This document shows positions 10,200 through 20,701 of a stretch of DNA of 64,000 nucleotides, piece after piece. This stretch comes from Prorocentrum cordatum. Taxonomy: Eukaryota; Sar; Dinophyceae; Prorocentrales; Prorocentraceae. Within the stretch, counting starts at the first letter, position 1. Each line of letters starts with the position of its first letter. The translations under genes were made by a program, and so were the position numbers. The notes beneath the pieces are model-generated. The model had not been told where the DNA came from, did not search any database, and saw only the letters and a program-made list of their open reading frames with translations. The stretch spans positions 620,001 through 684,000 of the forward strand of contig CAUYUJ010016715.1 in the NCBI GenBank assembly GCA_963575745.1, written 5' to 3'.

Positions 10200-11160
10200 G
10201 TGGCCAGCGTCTTCTCCCAGTGGATACGTGCGGGGGCACGACCCAGAGGAAGCGCACAGGGGTGCGTCCCAGTGGATACGTGCCGAACACGACCCAAAGG
10301 AAACGCACAGGGCGCGTCCCAGTGGATACGTGCGGGGGCACGAACGAGAGGAAGCGCACAAGGGCGCGTCCCAGTGGATACGTGCCGGAAATAACGCTCT
10401 GGGAACACAACGCACACAAAGTGGCCTACAGTTGGCTCCGGACATTCAGCATGTGGCCCGGGAGTGGTGTTCTGGGAACACGAAGAACACGAAGTGGCCT
10501 ACAGTTGGCTCCGGGCATTCAAAATGTGGCCCGAGACTGGTGTTCTGGGAGCACGAAGAATACGAAGTGGCCTAAACAGGGCTCCGGGCATTCAAAATGT
10601 GGCCTGGGACTTCGGATTGGCGTTCTGGCAGCGCGAGAGCCCAAAAGTGGCGACGGTTACAGGAATTGCACGACCCGCTCGGATTAGTAACGTGATCCGC
10701 GGGCCACATAAGGAGGGGGCTCCCGCTTGAGACTTCCTTGGGGCATTCAAATAGTAGCCTGGGAATGGCGTTCTGGCAGCGCGAGAGCCCAAAAGTGGCG
10801 ACGGTAACAAGAATTTGGCGACCCGCTCGGATTAGTAACGTGATCCGCGAGCCCCATAGGGAGGGGGTTCCCGCTTGATATTCCCTCGGATTAGTACCAT
10901 GATCCGCGGGCCCCATAGGGAGGGGGTTCCCGCTTGAGACTTCCCCGCAATTCACTCACAGACGAGGCCCAAGGCGAGTGAGTGAGTGAGTGACTGACCG
11001 ACTGACTGACTGGTGATGACGATGATCATCACACTCTCTCACGCGCACACTCATCTTCACCATATGTGAGTTCATGAGCGTGTGAGTGAATGAGTGCTGA
11101 TGAGTCAGTGAGTGAGTGAATGAGTGAGTGAGTGAGTGAGCGGGTGAGAAAGTGAGCGCA
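10200..11160 (+). repeat. Layered satellite block, forward arm 1
   Basis: Three satellites follow each other. Four ~51-bp units contain CAGTGGATACGTG (10218-10385). About three ~73-bp units contain GTGGCCTACAGTTGGCTCC (10431-10610). About three ~120-150-bp units run from TTCTGGCAGCGCGAGAGCCC to AGACTTCCCCGCAATTCACT (10620-10960). A GTGA/GACT tetranucleotide tract ends the arm. The same order, inverted, is found at 11463-12880. Confidence 0.9.
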
Positions 11161-11162
11161 CG

Positions 11163-11462
11163 AAGACAGAAGAGGAGAGGGGGTGAGGTGAGGAGGTTCC
11201 TGCGCGGGGTGCCCAGAGAAAATTACTCCGACGGAAGGGCCCCGCATGAGAATCCGTTGGGTGAATCTTTTTTTTTTTTACAAAAAAAAAACCTCACCGT
11301 CGTCTTCGTGGTTGGTGAGGCTTCCTGGCTGTCTCTTCTGCGTATATTTATTTTCGCCCTGGCGCGCCCCCCCCCCGCTCCCGACGTTGCCCCCCGCCTC
11401 GCCCTCCTGCTTTTCCCCACATCCAAAACTGGGTTTTGGTTTTCTCTGGACACCCCGCGCAG
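11163..11462 (+). repeat. Central module of palindrome 1
   Basis: Contains the TACTCCGACGGAAGGGCCCC module and CTCTTCTGCGTATATTTATT, followed by GGTTTTCTCTGGACACCCCG. It sits between the forward and inverted satellite arms, so it is the loop of a ~2.7-kb imperfect palindrome. The T9 and A9 runs around 11268-11290 form a small internal hairpin. Confidence 0.75.
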
Positions 11463-12880
11463 GAACAGGAACCCACCATCATCATCATCATCACTCATTC
11501 CTCACTCACGCACTCACTCACTCATCCCTCACACACTTCACTCACTCACTCACTCACTCACTCACTCACTCACTGACTCACTCACTCAATCATCAGCACT
11601 CACATATGATGATGATGAGTGCGCGCGTGAGAGAGTGTGATGATCATCACCATCATCACCAATCAGTCAGTCACTCACTCACTCACTCGCCTTGGGCCTC
11701 GTCTGTGAGTGAATTGCGAGGAAGTCTCAAGCGGGAGCCCCCTCCCGATAGGCTCGCGGATCATGGTACTAATCCGAGCGGGCCATCCAATTCCTATAAC
11801 TGACGCCACTGTTGGGCTCTCGCGCTGCCATAACGCCACTCCCAAGGCCACATCTGTGAGTGAATTGCGAGGAAGTCTCAAGCGGAAGCCCCTTCCCTAT
11901 AGGGCCCGAAGATCATGTTACTAATCCGAGCGGGTCATCCAATTCCTGTAACTCTCGCCACTGTTGGGCTTTCGCGCTGCCAGAACGCCACTCCCAGGCC
12001 ACATCTGTGAGCGAATTGCGAGGAAGTCTCAAGCAGGAGCCCCCTTCCTATGAGGCCCGCGAATCATGTTACTAATCCGAGCGGGTCATCAAATTCCTGT
12101 AACTGTCGCCACTTTTGGGCTCTCGCGCTGCCAGAACGCGTGTGAGTGAATTGCGAGGAAGTCTCAAGCGGGAGCCCCCTCCCTATGGGGCCCGCGGATC
12201 ACGTTACTAATCTGAGCGGGTCATCAAATTCCTGTAACTGTCGCCACTTTTGGGCTCTCGCGCTGCCAGAACGCGTGTGGGTGAATTGCGAGGAAGTCTC
12301 GAGTGGGAGCCCCCTCCCTATGGGGCCCGCGGATCATGTTACTAATCCGAGCGGGTCGTCCAATTCCTGTAATTGTCGCCACTTTTGGGCTCTCGCGCTG
12401 CCAGAACGCCTGTAAGTGAATTGCGAGGAAGTCTTAAGCGGGAGCCCATTCCCTATAGGGCCCGCGGATCATGTTACTAATCCGATCGGGCCATCCAATT
12501 CCTGTAACTGTCGCCACTTTCGGGCTCTCGCGCTGCTAGAACGCCACCCCCAGGCCACATTTTGAATGCCCGGAGCCAACTGTAGGCCACTTCGTGTTCT
12601 TCGCGCTCCCAAGAACACCACTCCCGGGCCACATTTTGAATGCCCGGAGCCAACTGTAGGCCACTTCGTGTTCTTCGCGTTCCCAGAACACCACTCCCGG
12701 GCCACATGCTGAATGTCTGGAACCAACTGTAAGCCACTTTGTGTTCGTCGTGTTCCCAAAACGATACTCCCGGCACGTATCCACTGGGACGCACCCCTGT
12801 GCGCTTCCTCTGGGTCGTGCCCCCTGACGTATCCACTGGGGCGCACCCTGTGCGTTTCCTCTGCCCCTATATTTCGCTGG
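11463..12880 (-). repeat. Layered satellite block, inverted arm 1
   Basis: Reverse-complement order of the forward arm: CACT tetranucleotides with GATGATGATG (11475-11695), about six ~120-150-bp units (GTGAATTGCGAGGAAGTCTC to TTTTGGGCTCTCGCGCTGCC, 11700-12550), about three 73-bp units (12555-12770), then two CACGTATCCACTGGG units (12773-12870). It has more copies than the forward arm, so the arms evolved separately after inversion. Confidence 0.9.
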
Positions 12881-12894
12881 CGCGCAAGACCCAA

Positions 12895-12949
12895 GAGAGC
12901 GGATGCGCAGCAGCTCGCGGCAGAGCTGGGCTTCGCGCTGCCCGCCTGA
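12895..12949 (+). pseudogene. Pif1-like helicase, last 17 codons (copy 3)
   Basis: On the plus strand RADAQQLAAELGFALPA followed by TGA matches the end of copy 2 (RADAEQLAAELGFALPA) except for one residue. It is fused upstream to satellite sequence in the opposite orientation to copy 2. Only the tail and its 3' flank were carried along, so it has no function as a protein. Confidence 0.85.
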
Positions 12950-13345
12950 TCGCGGCTGCGCCCCGCTCAAAGCCCGCGGGGTTGTCCCAGCGGCTTGGTA
13001 TTGCGCGCAAGCGGCTCGCGGGGTTGTCCCGACAGCCTGGCCCGCGGGGTTGTCCCAACGGCTGCGCGACGTGGCCATTCGAGAACGCGCCTGTGCTGGC
13101 CGAGGAGGCGACGGCGCCGAGGAAAACCGACATGCGCGCTCATGCAATGGAAAGGCGAGGGGGTGGCGGGGCGCCAAAAAATACTCCGACGGAAGGGCCC
13201 CGCATGAGAATCCTCCCGGCGAGTCTGGAAAAAAAACCGTCACCGTCGTCTTCGTGGTTGGTGAGGCGTCCTGGCTGTCTCTTCTGCGTATATTTATTCT
13301 CGCCCTGGCGCGGGCCCTCCCCCATCCAAAGTGTTTTTTTGTTTT
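12950..13345. repeat. Helicase 3' flank module, rearranged
   Basis: First ~230 bp are the inverse of the flank of helicase copy 2, including three GGGGTTGTCCC(A/G)(A/G)C-like units. At about 13185 the sequence switches to the direct TACTCCGACGG module. This marks an inversion breakpoint. Confidence 0.75.
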
Positions 13346-14210
13346 CTCTGGACACCCCGCGCAGGAACAGGAACCCACCATCATCATCATCACTCATTCC
13401 TCACTCACTCACTCACTCATCACCCCTCACACATTTCACTCACTCACTCACTCACTCACTCGCTCACTCACTGACTCATCAACACTCACAGATGATGATG
13501 ATGATCGTGCGCGTGAGAGAGTGTGATGATCATTATCGTCACCAGTCAGTCAGTCAGTCACTCACTCACTCACTCACTCGCCTTGGGCCTCGTCTGTGAG
13601 TGAATCGCGAGGAACTCTCAAGCGGGAACCCCCTCCATATGGGGCCTGCGGATCATGTTACGAATCCGAGCGGGTCATCAAATTCTTCTAACTGTCGCCA
13701 CTTTTGGGCCCTCGCGCTGCCAGGACGCCATTCCCAGGCCACATCTGTGAGTGAATTGCGAGGAAGTCTCAAGCGGAAGCCAATTCCCTATAGGGCCCGA
13801 AGATCATGTTACTAATCCGAGCGGGTCATCAAATTCCTGTACTTGTCGCCGCCTTTGGGCTTTCGCGCTGCCAGAGAGCCACTCCCAGGACACATTTGTG
13901 AGTGAATTGCGAGGAAGTCTTAAGCGGGAGCCCATTCCCTATAGGGCCCGCGGATCATGTTACTAATCCGAGCGGGTCATCAAATTCTTGTGACTGTCGC
14001 CACTTTTGGGCTCCCGCGCTGCCAGAACGCCACTCCCAGGCCACATTTTGAATGCCCGGAGCCAACTGTAAGCCACTTCGTGTTCTTCGCGCTCCCAAAA
14101 AACCACTCCCGGGCCACATTTTGAATACCCGGAGCCAACTGTAGGCCACTTCGTGTTCTTCGTGTTCCCAAAACACAACTCCCGGGCCACTTTCTGAATG
14201 TCCGGAGCCA
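13346..14210 (-). repeat. Layered satellite block, inverted arm 2
   Basis: Same order as inverted arm 1: GGACACCCCG start, CACT tetranucleotides (13390-13580), three ~150-bp units (13590-14035), and about three 73-bp units (14040-14210). It lacks the CAGTGGATACGTG satellite. Confidence 0.9.
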
Positions 14211-14625
14211 AAACAGGAGGAGGGCGAGGTCGGGGGCAACGTAGGGAGCGGGGGGGGGGCCCGCGCCAGGGCGAGAAGAAATATACGCAGAAGAAACAGC
14301 CAGGACGCCTCACCAACCACGGGGACGACGGTGAGGGTTTATTCCAGATTCGCCGGGAGGATTCTCATGTGGGGCCCTTCCGTCGGAGTATTTTTTTGGC
14401 GCCCCGCCACCTCCTCGCCTTTCCATTGCATGAGCGCGCATGTCGGTTTTCCTCGGCGCCGTCGCCGCCTCGGCAAGCACAGGCGCGTTTTCGAATGGCC
14501 ACGTCGCGCAGCCGTTGGGACAACCCCGCGGGCCAGGCTGTCGGGACAACCCCGTGAGCCGCTTGCGCGCAAGACCAAGCCGTTGGGACAACGGCTTGGT
14601 CTTGCGCGCAAGCGAAATAGAGGCA
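14211..14625. repeat. Central module of palindrome 2
   Basis: The left half is the inverse of the CTGCGTATATTTATTCTCGC module; the right half is the direct helicase flank, ending CCAAGCCGTTGGGACAACGG, which is itself palindromic. It forms the loop between inverted arm 2 and forward arm 2. Confidence 0.75.
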
Positions 14626-14629
14626 GAGG

Positions 14630-15655
14630 AAACGCACAGGGGTGCGTCCCAGTGGATACGTGCAGGGAATATCGCTTTGGGAATACGACGAACACAAAGT
14701 GGCCTACAGTTGGCTCCGGACATTCAGCATGTGGCCCGGGAATGGTGTTCTGGGAACACGAAGAACACGAAGTGGCCTACAAATGGCTCCGGGCATTCAA
14801 AGTGTGGCCCGGGAGTAGTGTTCTGGGAGCGCGAAGAACACGAAGTGGCCTACAGTTGGCTCCGGGCATTCAAAATGTGGCCTGGGAGTGGCGTTCTGGC
14901 AGCGCGAGAACCCAAAAGTGGCGACAGTCATAAGAATTGGATGACCCGCTCGGATTAGTAGCATGATCCGCGGGCCCCATAGGGAGGGGGCTCCCGCCTG
15001 AGACTTCCTCGCAATTCACTTACTGGCGTTCTGGCAGCGCGAGAGCCCAAAAGTTGCGACAGTTACAAAAATTGGATGACCCGCTCGGATTAGTAACATG
15101 ATCCGCGGGCCCCATAGGGAGGGGGTTCCCGCCTGAGACTTCCTCGCAATTCACCCACACGCGTGCTGGCAGCGCGAGAGCCCAAAAGTGGCGACCGTTA
15201 CAAGAATTGGATGACCCGCTCGGATTAGTAACATGATCCGAAGGCCCCATAGGGAGGGGGTTCCCGCCTGAGACTTCCTCGCAATTCACTCACAGGCGTG
15301 CTGGCAGCGCGAGAACCCAAAAGTGGCGACCGTTACAGGAATTTGATATCCGCTCGGATTAATAACATGATCCGCGGGCCCCATAGGGAGGGGGCTCCCG
15401 CCTGAGACTTCCTTGTAATTCATTCACAGACGAAGCCCAAGGCGAGTGAGTGAGTGAGTGAGTGAGTGACTGACTGACTGACTTACTGACTGATGATTGA
15501 TGATGCTGATCATCACACACACTCCCCCACGCGCACACTCATCATCATCAAATGTGAGTGAGGATGAGTGAGTGAGTGAGTGAATGAGTGAGTGTGTGAG
15601 GGATGATAAGTGAATGAGTGAATGAGGAATGAGTGATGATGATGGTGATGGTGGG
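14630..15655 (+). repeat. Layered satellite block, forward arm 2
   Basis: One CAGTGGATACGTG unit, three 73-bp units (14690-14895), about four ~135-150-bp units (14895-15430) and a GTGA/GACT tract with GATGATG (15435-15650). It pairs with inverted arm 2 across the 14.2-14.6-kb module. Confidence 0.9.
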
Positions 15656-16700
15656 TTCAATTACTCCGACGGAAGTACCCCACATGAGAAACCCCTGGGC
15701 GAATATGGACAAAAAAACCCTCACCGTCGTCCTCGTGGTTGGTGAGGCGTCCTGGCTGTCTCTTTTTGCGTATATTTCTTCTCGCCTTGGCGCGGGCCCT
15801 CCCCCCGCTCCCTACGTTGCCCCCGACCTCGCCCTCCTGCTTTGGTTCCGGACATTTAGAAAATGCCCCAGGAGTAATGTTTTGGGAACACGAAGAAGAC
15901 GAAGTGGCCTACAGTTGGCTCCGGGCATTCAAAATGTGGCCCGGGAGTAGTGTTCCGGGAGCACGAAGAACACGAAATGGCCTACAGCTGGCTCCAGGCA
16001 TTCAAAATGTGGCCTGGGAGTGGCGTTCTGGCAGCGCGGGAATCAAAAAGTGGCGACTGTCACAAGAATTTGATGACCCGCTCGGATCAGTAACGTGATC
16101 CGCGGACATCACAGGGAGGGGGCTCCCGCTTAAGACTTCCTCGCAATTCACTCACACATGTGGCCTGGGAGTGGCGTTTTGGCAGCGCGAGAGCCCAAAA
16201 GTGGCGACCGTTACAAGAATTGGATGACCCGCTCGGATTAGTAACATGATCCGCGGGCCCCATAGGGAGGGGGCTCCCGCCTGAGACTTCCTCGCATTTA
16301 ACTCACAGATGTGGCCTGGGAATGGCGTCCTGGCAGCGCGAGAGCCCGAAAGTGGCGACGGTTACAAGAATTGGATCACCCGCTCGGATTAATAGCATGA
16401 TCCGCGGGCCCCATAAGGAGGGGGTTCCCGCTTTAGACTGCCTCGCAATTCGCTCACAGACGAGGCCCAAGGCGAGTGAGTAAGTGAGTGAGTGACTGAC
16501 TGACTGACTGGTGATGATGATGCTGATCACTCTCTCACGCGCACACGCATCATCATCATATGTGCGTGATGATGAGTCAGTGAGTGAATGAGTGAGTGAG
16601 TGAGTGCGTGAGTGAGTGTGTGAGGGATGATGAGTGAGTGAATGAGTGAGTGAGTGAGGAATGAGTGATGATGATGATGGTGGGTTCCTGTTCCTGCGCG
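15656..16700 (+). repeat. Layered satellite block, forward arm 3
   Basis: A short TACTCCGACGG module (15660-15840) is followed by three 73-bp units, three ~150-bp units (16020-16460) and a further GTGA/GATGATG tract, ending at the GGACACCCCG-type sequence in reverse. It is the last member of the series. Confidence 0.85.
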
Positions 16701-16800
16701 GGGTGTCCAGAGAAAACAAGAACCCCACTTTGGATGCGGGGAACAAGAACCCCACTTTGGATGTGGGGAACAGGAACCCACTTTGGACGTGGGGAATAAT
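16701..16800 (+). repeat. Three ~30-bp repeats
   Basis: AAGAACCCCACTTTGGATG occurs twice, then a diverged third copy, each followed by a GGGGAA stretch. It joins the satellite block to the duplication on its right. Confidence 0.8.
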
Positions 16801-17470
16801 AATAGCAGTGGCAGCAGTAGTAGTAACAACAGTAGTGATAGTAGCGGTGGCAGTAGGTATAGGAGTCATAATCAAAGCATGGCCAGGCTCAACATAAATC
16901 AGAGGCAGCAGCGTGGAACGGGGACCCCCCGCTGCAATGTCCCGGCGGGGAACCGCGGGTCACGCCTGGAGGCCGCGAGGAGGACATCCACCTCCATCCT
17001 TTGACGTCCACCACCTCATCATCCCCAGTCCTCGGCAACAAACACCTGCTCGTGCACCTTCTCAAGCAGCACCACCCTGGCATCCCCCTCCCCATCGTCC
17101 TCCTCCTCCTCCTGGCCATCCTGGTAAGTGGTGGTAGTCGGCGCAATAACAATAACAATAGCAGCGGCAGCAGCAGTAGTAGCAACAGTGGTGATAGTAG
17201 CGGCGGCAGTAGGAATAGGAGTCATAATCAAATGATGACCAGACTCAACATAAATCAGATGCAGCAGCGTGGAATGGGGACTCCCCGCTGCAATGTCCCG
17301 GCGGAGAACCGCGGGTCAAGCCCGGAGGCCGCGAGGAGCACATCCACCTCCATCCTCCTGGACGTCCACCACCTCATCATCCTCAGTCCTCCGCAACAAG
17401 CACCTGCTCGTGCACCTTCTCAAGCAGCGCCACCCTGGCATCCCCCTCCCCATCGTCCTCCTCCTCCTGG
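16801..17470 (+). repeat. 356-bp tandem duplication
   Basis: Copies start in the AGCAGTGGCAGCAGTAG-type tract and end in CACCTTCTCAAGCAGCNCC and CATCCCCCTCCCCATCGTCC. The anchor AGGAGTCATAATCAAA is at 16861 and again at 17217, a period of 356 bp. In one frame both copies read KHLLVHLLKQ and PLPIVLLLL. I do not recognise a protein and the frame is not kept throughout. Confidence 0.85.
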
Positions 17471-17630
17471 ACATCCTGGTCCTCCTCCTCCTCCTCCTCG
17501 TCCTGCTGCTCCTCTCCCTCCTCCTCCTCATCCTCCTCCTCGTCCTGCTGCTCCTCCTCCTCCTCCTCCCTTACCTCCTCCTCGTCCTCCTCCCCCTCCT
17601 CCTCCACTTGCTCCTGCACCAGATCATGGA
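17455..17630 (+). repeat. (CTC)n pyrimidine tract
   Basis: An imperfect CTC/TCCTCG trinucleotide tract directly follows the second copy of the 356-bp repeat. Poly-Leu and poly-Glu frames across it are simple-sequence artefacts. Confidence 0.9.
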
Positions 17631-17875
17631 TAAGATGCGGCAGGCTGCATGAATAAGACGGCGCCGATGCACCTACATCCGCGGGCAGCTTACACGCGGG
17701 TGAACGCGCAATCGATCCCCGCGGCGTTGCCCCCCCAACTTCAAACTAGGCGGTGCAACGGGCCGCTTCTGTCAAAGCCTCGTCTCCCCCCCACGGGGGC
17801 GGATAACCCACCCATCCCGCTAGCAGACCGTGGAGGCCTTGGATAAGGAATCCATGGTCTGGAGCCCAGCTGCGG

Positions 17876-18525
17876 TTGCGCGCCGGCGGGCGGGTTGAAA
17901 TGTGTCGCCAGGTTGCGGTTGCGGATGCGCGCCCGCAAACAAGTCGAAATGTGGCGCCCCGTTGCGGTTGCGGTTGCGCGCCCGCGGGAGGGTCGAAATG
18001 TGTCGCGTAGTTGCCTTTGGGCGCCCGCGGGCGGGTTGAAATGTGTCGCCCACTTGCGGTTGCGGTTGCGCGCCCGCGGGCGGGTTGAAATGTGTCGACC
18101 AGTTGCGGCTGCGATTGCGCGCCCGCAAACAGGTCGAAATGTGGCGCCCAGTTGCGGTTGCGGTTGCGCGCCCGCGGGAGGGTCGAAATGTGTCGCGTAG
18201 TTGCCTTTGCGCGCCCGCGGGCGGGTCGAAATGTGTAGCCCACTTGCGGTTGCGGTTGCGCGCCCGCGGGCGGGTTGAAATGTGTCGCCCAGTTGCGGTT
18301 GCGGTTGCGCGCCTGCGGGCGCGTCGAAATGTGTCGCCCAGTTGCGGTTGCGGTTGCGCGTCCGCGGGCGGTTTGAAATGTGTTGCCCAGTTGCGGTTGC
18401 CTTTGCGCGCCCGCGGGCGGGTTGAAATGTTTCGCCCAGTTGCGGTTGCGGTTGCGCGCCCGCGGGCGGGTCGAAATGTTCGCCCAGTTGCGGTTGCGCA
18501 CCCGCGGGCGGTTTGAAATGTATTG
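17876..18525 (+). repeat. 49-bp GC-rich satellite (about 13 copies)
   Basis: Units of 49 bp with some 43-bp variants combine GCGCGCCCGCGGGCGGGT, CGAAATGTGTCGCCC and AGTTGCGGTTGCGGTTG. The GCCCGCGGGC core is a perfect palindrome in most copies. Subtypes such as GCAAACAGGTCG and GAGGGTCG recur in the same order, suggesting an earlier multi-unit duplication. Confidence 0.95.
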
Positions 18526-19255
18526 TTCAAGGTGCCCTCCTGACGTTCAGTCAGTCAATCAGTCAGTCAATCAGTCAGTCAGTCACCGGCGGGCGCGGAA
18601 TTTCACCCGGCTCCTCTGGGAAAAAGGATACGAATACCAATACTTATAGTAATAAGGGTCGAGGGCCCGCAGAGGCCCAGCCGAGGCCGCAGGGCGCGCC
18701 GCCGCCCAGGTACCTCGATGTCGGCCACCCCGAGCGCTCAAAATCTACGTCCCTCGGAGTTGGTGGGCGCGCAGACGGGGGAAAGTTCGGAGCTGCTGGG
18801 GGCACCCTCCTTCGGGGAGGAGGAGGAGGAGGAGGAGGAGGAGGAGGAGGAGGAGGAGGAGCCTGCCGCTCAGGGACGGGGATTTCGGACGCTCCGACGC
18901 CAGGGGAAACGAACATCGAGGTCCTTGGGCGGCGGAGTCCCTCCTGCGGCCGGTTGTTCAGGCGTTACCGTTGCTGGGAGGTGGGGGACGCGGGTCGGTA
19001 ACAAACGTTACCCCCAGGGGCAACGAGTGTAATAAGATTGGCAGGGTGCGAACAATATCAATAGTACTAACATTAGTGAATGACCAAAATCATGAAGGTA
19101 CTCGTACTGCTGCGAATCATGCTAAGCAGATAACAGCTACGGCTGGTATGTGGCCTGGTGGATCATAAAGTTCGGCCTCGCCGCCCCCCACCGCCAACCA
19201 AACGTGTCGTGGCCAGAGACAATCAACACCTTGGACTTCAGACTTAAGGGGTATA

Positions 19256-19286
<31 letters not shown>

Positions 19287-19320
19287 TGTCCAGGGCATCT
19301 GGTTATGCACGATCTGTGTG
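18526..19320. other. Intergenic with simple repeats
   Basis: Contains a (GTCA)n stretch (18545-18592), a (GGA)n tract (about 18821-18862) and a (TA)n run (about 19262-19286). No coding signal seen. Confidence 0.6.
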
Positions 19321-19640
19321 GCCCTGCACTCTGCCGTGCCTCCCAGGAGCCCACGAAAGTGGCCGCAATTGTTCAGTTCGCAGCCCCCGACGGAGCCGCG
19401 AGGTCTCAAAGGGATCAGTTTGGCCCTGCACGCCGCCGTACCTCACATGAGCACACAAAAATGGCGACGGTTGCGCAGTTCGCAGCCTCCCGGTAGAGGA
19501 AAGGTACGAGCAGAGGAGGCAGGGAGGCAGGAGGCAGGAGGAGACGGAGGGAGGAGGAAGAGGGGGAGGGGAATAAGGGAGGGAAGTGGGCGGGAGGCTG
19601 CGCGAGCAGCGCTCCGATCAAAACGAGAACCCAACCCGAT
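19321..19640 (+). repeat. Relic of the 101-bp satellite module (third locus)
   Basis: Two diverged units (GGCCCTGCACNCNGCCGTNC, ACGAAAGTGGC, GTTCAGTTCGCAGCC) are followed by a purine tract and GATCAAAACGAGAACCCAAC near 19616. That is the same satellite, purine tract and motif order as at 5-6.5 and 7.2-8.65 kb. No helicase fragment was found downstream. Confidence 0.75.
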
Positions 19641-20207
19641 GTGTTTTTTGACCCCCTTTGTGCGCGACGCTGGGCCTCGCGGCAAGTGAGGTTGAACCAA
19701 TCACGGTGAGCCGATGGTTGAACTACGGCGAGAACAAATCTCGGTAAGCAGGTGATGAAACTATGGACGGGCATAGGCAAGAAAAACATCCAACAAGAAC
19801 ATGAGAGCCTCCGTCGGCCAAAACGAACAGAACATCTAAGGGTACCTTCCCCAGGATGCGCAAGAACATAAAACAATACTGGTCCACCGACGGGCTACCA
19901 ACGAGCATCTCGGCAAGCCCTTCAGACAAGTCTCTGCAAGAACAGTCGTCTAAGCCTTAGGGACTTGGCCCCCCTGCGTGCGCGACGCTTGGCCTCGCGC
20001 TGTGGTCGTCGCCGTCATCGTCGTCGTCGTCGCCGTCGTCGTCGTCGGCGTCGCGATGTCAGGCCTCGCGGCCCCGCTCCCGGCGCTTGGCGGGCCGCTC
20101 CGCCGCGGCGCGCCCGTCCGGAGAGCCCTCCGCGTCGCGCCGATCCCGGCGCGGGGCCTGCCGCTCCCCCGGCGCGGGCGTCTCGCGGCCCTCCGCCTCC
20201 AGGGTAG
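19641..20207. other. Intergenic
   Basis: A short (GTC)n tract lies at about 19995-20055 and a GC-rich arginine-biased stretch follows. CTGGGCCTCGCGGC (19671-19684) and its variant CTTGGCCTCGCGCTG (19987-20001) are a diverged direct repeat. No gene is supported. Confidence 0.55.
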
Positions 20208-20625
20208 GCATCCAGAGGAGGGCAGGAGGAGAGGGAGGAGGAGGGAGGAGGAGGGAGGAGGAGTGAGGAGGAGGAGGATGGAGGAGGAGGAGGAGGAAGG
20301 GAGGGGAGGGAGGAGGAGGAGGAGGAGAGGAGGTGGGGAGGAGGCAGGAGGAGGAGGGAGGAGGAGGAGGGGTGGGGGAGGAGTAGGAGGTGGAGGTGGA
20401 GGATAGGAGGAGGAGGAGAGGAGGAGGAGGAGGAGGAGAGGAGGAGTGAGGAGAGGAGGAGGAGGAGGAGAGGAGAGGAGGAGGAGAGGAGGAGGACGGC
20501 GGAGGCGGGGAGGGCGAGGAGGAGGAGGAGGAGGATGTGGAGAGGTTGAGGAGGAGGAGGAGGAGGAGGAGGAGGGGGAGGAGGGGGAAGAGGAGGAGGA
20601 GGGGGAGGAGGAGAGCCCCCGTGGC
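20208..20625 (+). repeat. (GGA)n purine tract, about 420 bp
   Basis: Nearly uninterrupted purines on the plus strand with irregular GGA/GGAGAGG spacing. It ends about 75 bases before the start codon of the following gene, so it may affect promoter chromatin or merely be repeat DNA. The long minus-strand frame through it is poly-Leu/Ser/Pro noise. Confidence 0.9.
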
Positions 20626-20701
20626 TAAGGCGTCTGCCTGAGGAGGGGCTATTCTCTTGCACTTGCGAGCCGCTGTTTCCCCCCTTGCCCCCCGCGCCGC
20701 C

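Noticed and set aside
10200-16700. CRISPR-like array
   Set aside because: Units are contiguous tandem repeats without unique spacers of constant length, and the context is eukaryotic.
17746-18530. Long minus-strand frames through the 49-bp satellite
   Set aside because: Repetitive PARGRA- and PAGAQPQ-type translation in more than one frame with no flanking exon signals.
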